64,000 nucleotides of DNA from Parvularcula bermudensis HTCC2503 (GCF_000152825.2 NC_014414.1:1550001-1614000), one strand, 5' to 3'; positions 42,426-51,762 are shown, counted from the first letter of the stretch. Numbers and translations: made by a program. Notes: generated from the sequence alone by a model not told the origin.

Positions 42426-44753
42426 CTACTCCGCCGTTGACCTTGCGCCGGGGGCCGCTTCTCCGATGACCCGCGCCTCGGGTATACGGCGACCGGCGCG
42501 GTAGCGGACGGGCGGCGCTTCGACCCCTGTGGCCGCTTCGCCGCGGACCCGATTTACTGATGAGGGACCGGGCACGGTCTGTTGTGACGGATCGCCGCGG
42601 CGATCATCGCCGATGCCGAAAACGCGTTGGAAAAATCCGCGATCGTTCGGGCCCGACGGTTCCCGGGATCCGCCCGCCCACGGATAATTTGGTTGGCCGG
42701 CGGCGATCTGGTAAAGATCTGCCTGCAACCCCGAATAATAGCTTCCGACATCCCTTAAGGGGCGAGCCTGATTGTCGGCCCCGTCATCGAATAGCGGGCG
42801 GGGCGATTTCCCTTCATGGGCCGCAACCATGAAGTCTTTCCAGATACTGAGCGGGATCGTTGAGCCGGAGATCTTGGCCATGCCCCGGTTTTCGTCATTT
42901 CCAACCCATACGCCGACGGTATAATAGCGACTGAATCCGATGAACCAGGCATCGTGCCAGTCATTGGTCGTCCCCGTCTTCCCGGCGAGGTCATGGCCAC
43001 CGAATTGCCCCCGGCGACCGGTGCCTCTCGTCATCACCGCCTGCAGAAGGCGCGCTGTATCATCGGCTTTGTCAGGTTCGAGAACGTAGTAATCCTCGAT
43101 GGAGGAAAAGGCGTAAAGTTCCTTGCCATGACGATTTTCAACCCGAAGGATGCCGTGGGGGGATTTTTCCCGCCCGTGATCCGCCAGGGGCAGATAGGCC
43201 GCCGTCAGTTCATGCAAGGTCAGTTCGAACGCTCCCAGGGCAAGGGAGGGCAGGGGTTTGAGCGGTTCGGTGATCCCGGCGCGACGGGCGGCATCGATGA
43301 TCCGTTCCCGTCCTATCCCCTCGGTCAACTGAACGGCGATCGAATTCGTCGACCGCGCCGCCGCGCTGTCGAGCCGAAGGGGGCCAAGATGGTAACCATT
43401 ATAATTGGTCGGCTCCCATTTCCCAACTTTGATCGGCCGGTCGATCACGAGCGTTTGGGGGGAAAGCCCAGCCTCCATCGCGGCGAGGAAAACGAATGGC
43501 TTGAAGGCCGAGCCGGGTTGCCGTCTCGCACTGGTCGCGCGGTTAAAGAGGCTCGTGCGATAATCCGTCCCCCCGACCATGGCGACAATGCCTCCTGCGG
43601 GGTCAAAGGCGATCAGTGCGGCCTGCTCGGCGCCCAGTTCACGGCTGTCCTCGTTGATATGCGTAAGGACCGCCGCCTCGGCTTGACGCTGTAATTGCGG
43701 ATCGAGGGTTGTGAGGATGATCAAATCTTCTTGCGGGGCGCCGAGGCGACGGGACAGATCGGCCTGAATGTAATCGAGAAAATAGCCGTAATCCGGCCCC
43801 CTTGTCGTGGGAGCGATGGTGGCGGGAATGGCCTTGGCGATCCCGGCGGATACCTCATCCAGATGACCGGTCTCGACCAGATTCTCGATCACTTCGGTGG
43901 CGCGGCGATGAGCGCCCTCGGGGTTGGAGGTCGGGTCGAGATAGGAGGGCGCCTGGGGCAAGCCGGCCAACAGGGCCGCTTCGGCGATTGTTACGTCCCG
44001 CGCGGATTTCGAAAAATACGCCTGGGCTGCCGCCTCAACGCCATAAGCACCGGCACCGAGATAGGTGCGGTTGAGATATAGCGAGAGGATCTCGCTCTTT
44101 GTCAGCCGCGCTTCGAGCCATAGGGCGTATTGCAGCTCCTCCAGCTTACGCAGCAAGGTTTTCTCGGGCTTGAGGAACAAGTTCTTCGCCAATTGCTGGG
44201 TGATCGTGCTGCCGCCCTCCACCACGGATCGGGCACGGAAATTGGCCACCGCCGCCCGGGCCAATCCGCGGAGGTCAAAGCCGCTATGGTCGAAAAATCG
44301 GCGATCTTCGGTCGCAAGAAAGGCCTCCACCAAATAGGGGGGCAATTCTTCGATCGGCACTGGATCGGCCACCCTGGCGCCGCGCCGCCCCAGAACCTCG
44401 CCATTGCGGTCAAGAATCGTCAGGCTGGGTTGACGGTTAATGGTCCAGAGGTCGACATCGCGTTTCGGCAGCACGCTGTCGGCGAACCGTCCATTGACGG
44501 CCAGTCCCATGATCCCCACGGCGCATGCAACGCTGAAGCCTGTCAGCACCAGCCCGCGGAGGCCGCGGCGCACGACCCCAAGGCCCGGTGATCTCGGTTG
44601 CCGAGCGAGGCGGCTGAGAAAGGCCGCGAGCCCCACCAGGATCGCCCGTCCCGCCAGTACGCCGGCCCGCGCGACGCGCACGATCATCTCCGCCAGGCCT
44701 GCGGCGAGGTCTCCCGCAAGGGTGCGGAGGGGCTGAAGATCGGAGAGTCTCAT
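42426..44753 (-). CDS. Penicillin-binding protein 1A (bifunctional transglycosylase/transpeptidase)
   Basis: A class A PBP that polymerises and cross-links peptidoglycan at the inner-membrane surface. From ATG 44753 the protein is 775 residues. A transmembrane helix lies near GLVLTGFSVACAVGIMGLAV. The GT51 domain follows, with LATEDRRFFDHSGFDLRGLA and VEGGSTITQQLAKNLFLKPE. The transpeptidase domain has QPGSAFKPFVF (SxxK), AARSTNSIAV (SxN) and LAGKTGTTNDW (KTG). The C-terminal 80 residues are Pro/Gly/Arg-rich and variable. The frame is open for 201 codons further upstream, but that part has no family similarity and overlaps the divergent gene. Confidence 0.93.
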   Translation of the reverse strand: MRLSDLQPLRTLAGDLAAGLAEMIVRVARAGVLAGRAILVGLAAFLSRLARQPRSPGLGVVRRGLRGLVLTGFSVACAVGIMGLAVNGRFADSVLPKRDVDLWTINRQPSLTILDRNGEVLGRRGARVADPVPIEELPPYLVEAFLATEDRRFFDHSGFDLRGLARAAVANFRARSVVEGGSTITQQLAKNLFLKPEKTLLRKLEELQYALWLEARLTKSEILSLYLNRTYLGAGAYGVEAAAQAYFSKSARDVTIAEAALLAGLPQAPSYLDPTSNPEGAHRRATEVIENLVETGHLDEVSAGIAKAIPATIAPTTRGPDYGYFLDYIQADLSRRLGAPQEDLIILTTLDPQLQRQAEAAVLTHINEDSRELGAEQAALIAFDPAGGIVAMVGGTDYRTSLFNRATSARRQPGSAFKPFVFLAAMEAGLSPQTLVIDRPIKVGKWEPTNYNGYHLGPLRLDSAAARSTNSIAVQLTEGIGRERIIDAARRAGITEPLKPLPSLALGAFELTLHELTAAYLPLADHGREKSPHGILRVENRHGKELYAFSSIEDYYVLEPDKADDTARLLQAVMTRGTGRRGQFGGHDLAGKTGTTNDWHDAWFIGFSRYYTVGVWVGNDENRGMAKISGSTIPLSIWKDFMVAAHEGKSPRPLFDDGADNQARPLRDVGSYYSGLQADLYQIAAGQPNYPWAGGSREPSGPNDRGFFQRVFGIGDDRRGDPSQQTVPGPSSVNRVRGEAATGVEAPPVRYRAGRRIPEARVIGEAAPGARSTAE

Positions 44754-44848
44754 GGTGGGTGACGAAGGTCCTTGGCGTCCGTGCGGTGCGTCTACCTTTT
44801 CTGGCCTGCGGCGGCTAGCATGCACTCCCCTACGACCGAGAAGACGAT

Positions 44849-45340
44849 ATGGCAGAAACGGGGCCAAAATGGGGGAAACCCCTCCCCCCAAGGCAAGATC
44901 GCCCCTTTTGGGAAACCAAGAGCCTCGGCCAGATGTCGGCGGCGGAATGGGAGTCGCTGTGCGATGGCTGTGGCCGGTGCTGCCTGGTGCTTCTCGAAGA
45001 CGAGGAAGAAGAAGGCCGCTATCACGAAACCAGCCTTTGTTGTCAGCTCTTCGATCCTCAAACTCGCCGGTGCACCCGCTATGCCGAGCGGCGGCTGATA
45101 GTCCCCGACTGCGTGAAGGTCTCTCCTGACAATGCCGGCACGCTGTCATGGATGCCGGAGAGTTGCGCCTATCGCCGATTGGCCGGAGGGCGCGGGCTCG
45201 CCCCCTGGCATCCCCTTCGCTCGGGTCGGCGGGAAAGCGTCGTTGAGGCGGGTGTTGCCGTTGACGGCCAGTTGACCAATGAGCGTGAGGTCTCCCTCGA
45301 TGAGCTTTGGCGATATGTGACGGGGGAGGAGCGGTCCTAA
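44849..45340 (+). CDS. YcgN/YkgJ-type cysteine-cluster protein
   Basis: A 163-residue cytoplasmic protein with the CDGCGRCCLVL cluster near residues 39-49 and further cysteines in TSLCCQLFDPQTRRCTRYAE and VPDCVKVSPDNAGTLSWMPE. This matches the UPF0260 (YcgN) branch of the YkgJ family, thought to bind zinc or iron. It ends with a conserved ADGR-like region (VDGQLTNEREVSLDELW). It is divergent from the PBP gene and 81 bp ahead of the GTA cluster, but not part of it. Confidence 0.9.
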   Translation: MAETGPKWGKPLPPRQDRPFWETKSLGQMSAAEWESLCDGCGRCCLVLLEDEEEEGRYHETSLCCQLFDPQTRRCTRYAERRLIVPDCVKVSPDNAGTLSWMPESCAYRRLAGGRGLAPWHPLRSGRRESVVEAGVAVDGQLTNEREVSLDELWRYVTGEERS

Positions 45341-45421
45341 GGCCGCCCTCGACCACCGCATCTCAAAACTTATCCCCCTGCGGATCAGGCGCGGTAGGGT
45401 CCTTTTTCATGAGGATCGCCC

Positions 45422-45799
45422 ATGTCGCCCCAGCTCGATTTCCTGCGAACCCGTTTGCTTCTCCTCACTTTGGAGATCGACGGCCTTGTGCACGAAACCA
45501 ACTGGTACGATGGAGAAAGCGTTCAGCATAGTGAGAGATTGGTGAAATTCTTGTCGGCCTATAGCCGCAATGTTGAAAAATGCCTGACCATGACCGAAGA
45601 CCGCCTGCCCAGTGACAAGCCGAAAGACGCCGCCGACACAGAGCGACTCAGAGCTGCTCTTCACGATGAACTCCTTCGCTATGCGGAGCGTCTTGGAAGG
45701 GAAGAGCTTTCTCGAAGGCTTGAGCTCGACCGAGCTGAAGCGGGCTCTTCACGAGTGGAAATTCTACGCCCGGCAGGATCAGTGGAACCCACCCGGTGA
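45422..45799 (+). CDS. GTA g1-like protein, putative small terminase subunit
   Basis: A 125-residue helical protein in the g1 position of the Rhodobacter capsulatus-type GTA cluster, where g1 acts as small terminase. A helical region (KFLSAYSRNVEKCLTMTEDR) and a charged C-terminal part (DTERLRAALHDELLRYAERL) fit g1-type proteins, which are poorly conserved. ATG 45422 has GAGG about 7 bp upstream. The coding frame overlaps the large terminase by 134 bp, which is unusually long. I see no recognisable CtrA or GafA-type site in the 81 bp before it. Confidence 0.6.
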   Translation: MSPQLDFLRTRLLLLTLEIDGLVHETNWYDGESVQHSERLVKFLSAYSRNVEKCLTMTEDRLPSDKPKDAADTERLRAALHDELLRYAERLGREELSRRLELDRAEAGSSRVEILRPAGSVEPTR

Positions 45800-46958
45800 C
45801 TGGACGACGTGGCTCGTCCTTGGGGGCCGGGGGGCGGGGAAAACTCGGACCGGTGCGGAATGGATCGCCGCACAGATTGCGGCAGGGCGGCGCCGTATCG
45901 CGCTGGTGGGAGAAACCTATGAGGATGCGCGGGAAGTGATGATCGACGGCCCTTCCGGACTGTGCGCAATCGGGACCGCCGATAGCAGGCCGCACTATGA
46001 ATCGTCACGTCACAGACTTTTGTGGCCGTGCGGTGCGGAGGCCCATATCTTTTCAGCCGATGATCCGGACGGGTTGCGGGGGCATCAATTCGAAGCTGCG
46101 TGGTCGGACGAGCTAGCCAAGTGGCGACAACCGGAGGCCGCCTGGGCGAATCTGCAACTGGGTCTCAGATTGGGGGACAGACCTCGACAAATCGTGACCA
46201 CGACGCCGCGCCCCTTTCCGTTGCTGCGCTTGCTGATGAATGACGACAGGACCGTTGTTACCCATGCCGCGACCACAGCGAACCGCGCCGCCCTCGCCGA
46301 GACCTTTCTGACCGAGGTGACCCGAACCTATCAGGGCACGCGGCTCGGCCGGCAGGAATTGGAAGGGGAGGTCCTTGACGATCGTGAGGGTGCGCTGTGG
46401 TCCTGGTCGATGATCGAGGCGAGCCGGCTTGCCGGTGCCCCTCGCTGCGACCGCGTGGTGGTGGCCGTCGATCCCCCGGTGACCGCCGGTCCGGATGCCG
46501 ATGAATGCGGTATCATTGTCGCGGGACGGATCGAGGGCATAGAGCCCGAGGCGGTCGCCATTCTCCATGATGGCTCGCTGGCGGGGGCCAGTCCTCGGGC
46601 ATGGGCGGAGGCGGTCGTGACCCTGGCCAGCCGTTTTGAGGCGGACCGCGTGGTCGCCGAGGTCAATCAAGGCGGCGACCTCGTCGAGGAGATGCTGCGA
46701 CTCGCCGATCCGAACCTCTCCTATCGGTCAGTTCGTGCCACCCGCGGAAAGATCGTGCGGGCCGAACCGGTGGCCGCGCTCTACGAGCAGGGACGGGTAA
46801 AACACGCGGCGCCATTCCCCGTCCTTGAAGACCAGATGATCGGCTTTTCCGGTCAGGGCGGCCAAGGCAGCCCCGACCGTCTCGACGCGCTTGTCTGGGC
46901 CGTGACCGATCTTCTCCTCACCCCCCGCCCTTCCTTCCCGTCGATCAGAACGATTTGA
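45666..46958 (+). CDS. GTA large terminase subunit (g2)
   Basis: The packaging ATPase-nuclease that fills GTA heads with host DNA. Walker A is LVLGGRGAGKTRTGAEWIA, at about residues 50-68. LVGETYEDAREVMIDGPSG and IFSADDPDGLRGHQFEAAW are the following ATPase blocks. The C-terminal nuclease domain starts near VVVAVDPPVTAGPDADECG. ATG 45666 gives 430 residues. Family similarity begins about ten residues in (SFLEGLSSTELKRALHEW), so the overlap with g1 is real unless the alternative ATG at 45681 is used. The portal gene starts 7 bp downstream. Confidence 0.93.
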   Translation: MNSFAMRSVLEGKSFLEGLSSTELKRALHEWKFYARQDQWNPPGDWTTWLVLGGRGAGKTRTGAEWIAAQIAAGRRRIALVGETYEDAREVMIDGPSGLCAIGTADSRPHYESSRHRLLWPCGAEAHIFSADDPDGLRGHQFEAAWSDELAKWRQPEAAWANLQLGLRLGDRPRQIVTTTPRPFPLLRLLMNDDRTVVTHAATTANRAALAETFLTEVTRTYQGTRLGRQELEGEVLDDREGALWSWSMIEASRLAGAPRCDRVVVAVDPPVTAGPDADECGIIVAGRIEGIEPEAVAILHDGSLAGASPRAWAEAVVTLASRFEADRVVAEVNQGGDLVEEMLRLADPNLSYRSVRATRGKIVRAEPVAALYEQGRVKHAAPFPVLEDQMIGFSGQGGQGSPDRLDALVWAVTDLLLTPRPSFPSIRTI

Positions 46959-46965
46959 GGTCGCG

Positions 46966-48129
46966 ATGAGATTGTTTAGCCGAAAACCAACCGCCGAGGC
47001 GACGGACCACAAATCCCTGGGCGTCCCTTTTTTGATGAATGCCGACTGGGGCGCCTCGCCGCGCTGGTCAGGACGGTCGGGGGCGAACCTTGCCAAGGCG
47101 GGTTACGGACAAAACCCTGTCGTCTATAGATGCACACAGATCATTGCCGAAGCCGCGGCAAGTGTTCCCCTGATGGTCCGGTGCGACCACCAGGTCGTCA
47201 CGGACGATCACGTGGTGCGGCGCCTGTCTCGCCCCAATGCCGATCAGTCACAGGAGGGGTTTTTCCAGTCCATTTACGCCTATCTCCTGCTGGCCGGGAA
47301 CGCCTATATCGAGGTGGTTCAGGGGGCGGAGGGGCCTGCCGCTCTCTGGCCTCTTCCGCCTGAGGCCGTCGAGATCGTCCACACGCCGCGCGGCACCCTT
47401 GACCATTATCGCCACCGCACCGGTGGACAGGGCCGTCGCCTGGCCCCCGCCGTGAACGGCGCAGGGGGGGTGCTCCATATCAAAACAGCGAATACGGATG
47501 GATCGCCGAAAGGGGTGGCGCCCATTGCCGTCGCCGCAAAGGCGATTGATCTTTACGAGGCGGCCACCGCCTGGAACAAGTCACTGCTCGACAATGCCGC
47601 CCGTCCCTCAGGGGCCCTCATTCATCGTGGGCCGGAGGGGGCGGCAACGCTGACGGCGGCGCAATTCGAGCGATTGAAGCAAGAACTGGCGGCGACCTAC
47701 CAGGGTCCCGGCGGCGTCGGTCGGCCCATGTTGCTCGATGGCGGCCTTGAATGGAAGCCGATGAGCCTCAGCCCGAGTGAAATGGACTTCAAAGAGCTGA
47801 AACACGGGGCGGCGCGGGACATTGCGCTGGCCTTTGGGGTGCCGCCGATGCTGCTGGGGATCCCCGGCGACAATACCTATGCCAATTATCGAGAAGCAAA
47901 TCTGGCTTTTTGGCGTCAAACGATCCTTCCCCTCGTCAAAAAAGTCGTGGCGGACCTCTCGGTGATCTTTTGCCGTGAGGAGGTCAGTATCACGCCTGAC
48001 ACAGAGAATATTGATGCCCTGTTTCAGAGCAGGGTCGATCGCCTCACACTCCTTCTGGAGACAGACGTTCTGACCAATGCCGAAAAGCGGGCGCTTCTCG
48101 GTTATCCTTCAGACGAGCAGGCATCGTGA
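46966..48129 (+). CDS. GTA portal protein (g3)
   Basis: The 387-residue HK97-type portal through which DNA enters the head. QNPVVYRCTQIIAEAAASVP, NADQSQEGFFQSIYAYLLLA and KHGAARDIALAFGVPPMLLG followed by IPGDNTYANYREANLAFWRQ are portal signatures. It overlaps the next gene start by 4 bp. Confidence 0.95.
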   Translation: MRLFSRKPTAEATDHKSLGVPFLMNADWGASPRWSGRSGANLAKAGYGQNPVVYRCTQIIAEAAASVPLMVRCDHQVVTDDHVVRRLSRPNADQSQEGFFQSIYAYLLLAGNAYIEVVQGAEGPAALWPLPPEAVEIVHTPRGTLDHYRHRTGGQGRRLAPAVNGAGGVLHIKTANTDGSPKGVAPIAVAAKAIDLYEAATAWNKSLLDNAARPSGALIHRGPEGAATLTAAQFERLKQELAATYQGPGGVGRPMLLDGGLEWKPMSLSPSEMDFKELKHGAARDIALAFGVPPMLLGIPGDNTYANYREANLAFWRQTILPLVKKVVADLSVIFCREEVSITPDTENIDALFQSRVDRLTLLLETDVLTNAEKRALLGYPSDEQAS

Positions 48130-48362
48130 AGGAAGACCGACATTTCCGGCTTATCGTGGCGCTTGGGGGCGTTCTCCTGACCCAAAGCCTTGCCGCCTTA
48201 TTCTGGGCAGGGGCCGCTGCGGAACGTCTTGCGCAATTGGAGGCGCGAGAAAATCAGGCGCAGGAGCTGCTCGAACGCACCGCCCGATTGGAGGAGCAAG
48301 GCAGCTTTGTTCTCAGGAGTCTCAGTCGCATTGAAGACAAACTCGAAAGCCCGCGCCCATGA
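48126..48362 (+). CDS. GTA g3.5-like small membrane protein
   Basis: A 78-residue protein with one hydrophobic segment (LIVALGGVLLTQSLAALFWA) and a coiled-coil tail (ERLAQLEARENQAQELLERT). It sits in the g3.5 slot between portal and protease, with a GTG start. Its function in GTA production is not known to me. Confidence 0.6.
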   Translation: MKEDRHFRLIVALGGVLLTQSLAALFWAGAAAERLAQLEARENQAQELLERTARLEEQGSFVLRSLSRIEDKLESPRP

Positions 48363-48829
48363 CGTCAACCGCACCAACTTCCGTCTTTCGGATCTCAGGC
48401 TATGCCGCGCTTTTCGGGCGTCGAGACCTTTCAGGAGATATCATTCGTCCCGGAGCCTTCACCACACGGAAGAGAGGGCAAAAACTTGTCCCCGGCCACG
48501 CAGCCCGTGTCATGATGCTTTATCAGCATGCGGCTGACAGGCCCGTTGGCCTGTGGCGAGGAATGAGGGAGGATGACCATGGATTGTTCGTCGAAGGGGA
48601 TATCCTCCTCACAACATCCGCGGGACGCGATCTCGCCGCCCTTATCGCCGGGGGCGCCATCGACGGACTGTCGATCGGTTTTCGTCCCGGTCGCGCGCGG
48701 CGCCTCAAATCGGGGGAGAGGGAACTCCTCTCCGTCGATCTCTGGGAGATCTCCATCGTGAGCTTTCCCATGGCCCCCGGCGCCCGGATCATACGCGCCG
48801 GCATCCACCCTTCCCACAACGCCCAATGA
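48359..48829 (+). CDS. GTA prohead protease (g4)
   Basis: An HK97-type serine protease that trims the capsid scaffold domain. It has FRISGYAALFGRRDLSGDII, the probable catalytic histidine in MLYQHAADRPVG, the serine in IDGLSIGFRPGRA, and LWEISIVSFPMAPGARI at the C-terminus. It is 156 residues long. The order portal, protease, capsid is the HK97 arrangement. It overlaps g3.5 by 4 bp. Confidence 0.93.
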   Translation: MTSTAPTSVFRISGYAALFGRRDLSGDIIRPGAFTTRKRGQKLVPGHAARVMMLYQHAADRPVGLWRGMREDDHGLFVEGDILLTTSAGRDLAALIAGGAIDGLSIGFRPGRARRLKSGERELLSVDLWEISIVSFPMAPGARIIRAGIHPSHNAQ

Positions 48830-48840
48830 CGAGGAATATC

Positions 48841-50031
48841 ATGGATCTCGAAACCAAAGCGCTTGGCAGCGCAGAAGAAGCCTCGGTCGCCGAGCTTCTC
48901 TATGCCTTCGAAGACTTCAAGCAGACAAACGACCAGCGTCTTGCGGATATCGAACGTCGGGGAAGCGCCGATCCTCTGTTGTCAGAGAAAGTCGAGCGCC
49001 TCAACGCCGTCATGACCCGTCAGCAATCGGCACTCGACCGTCTGGCCGCAGAAGCCAGCCGTCCGCAGACGGCAAATGGCGCGGACCTTGTGTCAGAGGA
49101 GAAGCAGGCTTTTGACGCTTATATCCGTGCAGGGAATGCTATCCCAACAGAGTTGAAATCACTGGCCGGGGGGAGCGGCGATGGCGCCGTGCTCAGCCCT
49201 CAGGAAACCTCGGACGTGATTGACCTCAAATTGAGGGATGCGTCCCCCATGCGCCAATTGGCGACGGTCCGCCGGATCAGCGCGAATGTGTTCCGAAAGC
49301 CTGTGCCGCTGACCCCGATTGGGGCGGGGTGGGTCGGTGAGACCGCTGCCCGGCCGGAGACCACGACCCCGACCTTGGTTGCCATCGATTTCCCCGCCAT
49401 GGAGCTCTACGCGATGCCGGCCGCGACCCAGGCATTGCTTGACGACACCGTGGTGGATCTCTCGGCCTGGTTGGCCGAAGAGATCCAGGCAGAGTTCGCC
49501 GCGCAGGAAAGTGCGGCCTTTGTCAGCGGTGACGGGGTCAACAAGCCCCGCGGCATTCTCGATTATAGCACGGCCCCGGATGATACGCGGGCAGCGGATG
49601 AATTGGGGACCACACCCTCGTCCGGTGCCACGATCGACGCGGACGACCTGATCGATCTCATTTATACGCTGCCCCAGGCTTATCGCCAAAACGGTCGGTT
49701 CATGATGAACCGGTCGACACTGGCTTCGATCCGAAAGCTGAAGGATACGGAAGGGAATTATCTCTGGAGTCCCGGCCTTGGCGGCCAAACGGCATCGCTG
49801 CTTGGCTTTTCCATTACCGAGTCCGAACATATGCCCGACGTGGCGAATGGCGAGACGCCAATCGCCTTTGGTGATTTCCAGCGCGGCTATCTGATCGTCG
49901 ACCGTGCGGGCGTCGGGGTCTTGCGCGATCCGTACTCCGCCAAACCCTATGTTCTGTTCTATACGACAAAGCGGGTCGGCGGCGGCATTCAGGATTATGC
50001 AGCCCTCAAACTTCTGCAAATGTCCGCCTAA
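48841..50031 (+). CDS. GTA major capsid protein (g5)
   Basis: The HK97-fold shell protein. The first ~100 residues are a coiled-coil scaffold region (LLYAFEDFKQTNDQRLADIE), removed by the prohead protease in this family. The capsid core has GAGWVGETAARPETTTPTLV, LDDTVVDLSAWLAEEIQAEF and INKPRG-type loops (DGVNKPRGILDYS). ATG 48841 is preceded by GAGGA. An in-frame ATG at 48826 overlaps the protease stop and is less likely. The 396-residue length is close to the Rhodobacter GTA capsid. Confidence 0.95.
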   Translation: MDLETKALGSAEEASVAELLYAFEDFKQTNDQRLADIERRGSADPLLSEKVERLNAVMTRQQSALDRLAAEASRPQTANGADLVSEEKQAFDAYIRAGNAIPTELKSLAGGSGDGAVLSPQETSDVIDLKLRDASPMRQLATVRRISANVFRKPVPLTPIGAGWVGETAARPETTTPTLVAIDFPAMELYAMPAATQALLDDTVVDLSAWLAEEIQAEFAAQESAAFVSGDGVNKPRGILDYSTAPDDTRAADELGTTPSSGATIDADDLIDLIYTLPQAYRQNGRFMMNRSTLASIRKLKDTEGNYLWSPGLGGQTASLLGFSITESEHMPDVANGETPIAFGDFQRGYLIVDRAGVGVLRDPYSAKPYVLFYTTKRVGGGIQDYAALKLLQMSA

Positions 50032-50082
50032 CGATCAGGGCCGCCGGTGCCTATCCGGCGGCCTCCTTGAGGAAGGTGTCCT

Positions 50083-50622
50083 ATGTTCGAGCTCGTCACT
50101 CCCCCCAGCGTTGAGCCTTTGGCTCTCAATGATATCAAGTCCGTCCTGCGCATCGATCACGATCGGGATGACGATCTGCTGACGGAGATGCACCGCACGG
50201 CGCGAACATATCTTGAACGCCGCCTTGGTTTCGCCTTCCTGACGCAAACCTGGCAAGGCCGCGTAGACATCACGCCGCAGGCATCAATTCGCCTACGTCC
50301 CTTTCCTCTTTCGTCCGTCACGTCCGTTCGGCTGATCGCGCCAGACGGGATGACCAGCGACGCCTCGACCGAAAGCTACCAGGTCACAACCGGTCGCCAG
50401 GGGCGACTGACCTGGGTCGACACGGCCGCGGCGAGACTTGAGGTCAGCTTTGTCAGTGGGGTGGCGGCGGCGACTGAGATCGATGCCGATATTCTAAGGG
50501 CGCTCTATCTACTGACCGCCCACTATTACGAAGAGCGCGAGCTGTTTAGCCGTGACCGGTATGTGCCGGTGCCGATTGCCGTCGACGCCCTCACCGCCAG
50601 CTATCGGGAAATGTCCCTGTGA
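50083..50622 (+). CDS. GTA head-tail connector/adaptor (g6)
   Basis: A 179-residue gp6-type connector that joins portal and tail. It begins LVTPPSVEPLALNDIKSVLR, followed by IDHDRDDDLLTEMHRTARTY, and ends with HYYEERELFSRDRYVPVPIA, typical of phage head-tail connector family proteins. It has a clear AGGAAGG site. It overlaps g7 by 4 bp. Confidence 0.9.
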   Translation: MFELVTPPSVEPLALNDIKSVLRIDHDRDDDLLTEMHRTARTYLERRLGFAFLTQTWQGRVDITPQASIRLRPFPLSSVTSVRLIAPDGMTSDASTESYQVTTGRQGRLTWVDTAAARLEVSFVSGVAAATEIDADILRALYLLTAHYYEERELFSRDRYVPVPIAVDALTASYREMSL

Positions 50623-50933
50623 TCGGTCAGCTCAAGGAAGAAATTGTCCTGCTCACGCCGGCACCGGTGCCGGACGGCGGTGGGGGAACCGCACCATCAT
50701 TCTCCGAAACGGGGGGGATTGCCGCGGCGATTACATCGCTTCCGGCCCGAACGATCCGGTTTGCCGATCGTCGTCGTCAGGTTTTGCGCCGTGAAGTGAC
50801 GATACGATATCGATCCGAGGTGACCTTGTCCTGTCGTCTACATTTTCGGGCTCTTGACTTCGATATTGTGGATTTGCGTCCCGACCGGGATCGCCGGTTC
50901 CTCACACTCATCGCCCAGGAGAGAGCGTCATGA
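50619..50933 (+). CDS. GTA head closure protein (g7)
   Basis: A 104-residue head-tail joining protein. LKEEIVLLTPAPVPDGGGGT, followed by the IRYRSEVTLSCRLHFRALDF segment, fits the phage head-completion (SPP1 gp16-like) fold. The GTG start overlaps g6 by 4 bp, and its end overlaps g8 by 4 bp. Confidence 0.82.
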   Translation: MIGQLKEEIVLLTPAPVPDGGGGTAPSFSETGGIAAAITSLPARTIRFADRRRQVLRREVTIRYRSEVTLSCRLHFRALDFDIVDLRPDRDRRFLTLIAQERAS

Positions 50934-51340
50934 CCCTTCCCGCTGCGTGGAGTTTGCAAGTCGGCTTGAGGGCGCATTTGTCAGCTGATCTAGACTTGGC
51001 GACCCTGTTGGGGACCCCGTCGCGGCTCTATGACCGCGTCCCGGACGACGCTGTATTCCCGCTTCTCACATTGGGGGAGAGCCGTATCTCCCCCCTCGAC
51101 GGGGATGTGAAGGGGATGGTTCACGATGTCCGGATCAATGCCTTTTCGCGTTGGGGAGGACGCAAGGAAGTCCGTCTCCTAACGGATCACCTTCACACCG
51201 CTTTGCACGACCGTACCTTCCCCATCGAAGGATATCGCGTCGTCAGCTCACGTTTCGTTTTTGCCGATCTGTTTCGGCGGCCGGATGGCGATACATATCA
51301 AGCGGTCAGTCGCTATCGCATCGTCACATCTGTCGCCTAA
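50930..51340 (+). CDS. GTA tail terminator-like protein, DUF3168 (g8)
   Basis: A 136-residue protein of the DUF3168 family, which caps phage tail tubes at the head end. LQVGLRAHLSADLDLATLLG, VPDDAVFPLLTLGESRISPL and DHLHTALHDRTFPIEGYRVV are the family blocks. It overlaps g7 by 4 bp; g9 follows 11 bp downstream behind an AGGAG site. Confidence 0.88.
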   Translation: MTLPAAWSLQVGLRAHLSADLDLATLLGTPSRLYDRVPDDAVFPLLTLGESRISPLDGDVKGMVHDVRINAFSRWGGRKEVRLLTDHLHTALHDRTFPIEGYRVVSSRFVFADLFRRPDGDTYQAVSRYRIVTSVA

Positions 51341-51351
51341 GGAGCTATGTT

Positions 51352-51762
51352 ATGACCCCGGTTCCCGGAAAAGATATTTTGATCGAGATCAGCGACGGCC
51401 AGGGTGGCTTCGAGATCCTTGGCGGGATGCGAGCCAAAACCTTTTCACTCAGTACAGATACGGTCGATGTCACCCATGCGGAAAGCGCCGGGTGGCGGGC
51501 TTTGATGCCGGAAGCCGGGATCAGACGGATGAGCGTCAGTGGAAACGGTTTGTTCATCGACGATCAAGCCGCGGCAAGGGCCCAAAACAGTCTCCTTTCG
51601 GCCCAGGTTGACGAGATGCGATTGTCGCTCCCTTCCTTTGGCCATTTCGTGGGCCCCTTCATGGTGACGACGATCGATTATTCGGGAACCTATAAAGGCG
51701 AGGCGACGGTCTCACTCTCCTTTGCCTCGGCGGGAGAAGTTCAATTCACGGGGAGTGCATAA
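51352..51762 (+). CDS. GTA major tail tube protein, TP901-1 type (g9)
   Basis: The tail tube subunit. GKDILIEISDGQGGFEILGG, THAESAGWRALMPEAGIRRM and SVSGNGLFIDDQAAARAQNS are typical of TP901-1-like major tail proteins. ATG 51352 has AGGAG at 8 bp. An open frame extends upstream inside g8 but without family similarity. The stop overlaps the g10 start by 1 bp. Confidence 0.92.
   Translation: MTPVPGKDILIEISDGQGGFEILGGMRAKTFSLSTDTVDVTHAESAGWRALMPEAGIRRMSVSGNGLFIDDQAAARAQNSLLSAQVDEMRLSLPSFGHFVGPFMVTTIDYSGTYKGEATVSLSFASAGEVQFTGSA

Noticed and set aside
44754-45356. A 201-codon upstream extension of the penicillin-binding protein frame
   Set aside because: It overlaps the divergent YcgN-type gene and has no PBP similarity. 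Translation from the ATG at 44753 gives a normal class A PBP.
45341-45421. CtrA or other recognisable activator site before the GTA cluster
   Set aside because: No TTAA half-site with the right spacing was found in the 81-bp gap. The promoter could lie inside the upstream gene.
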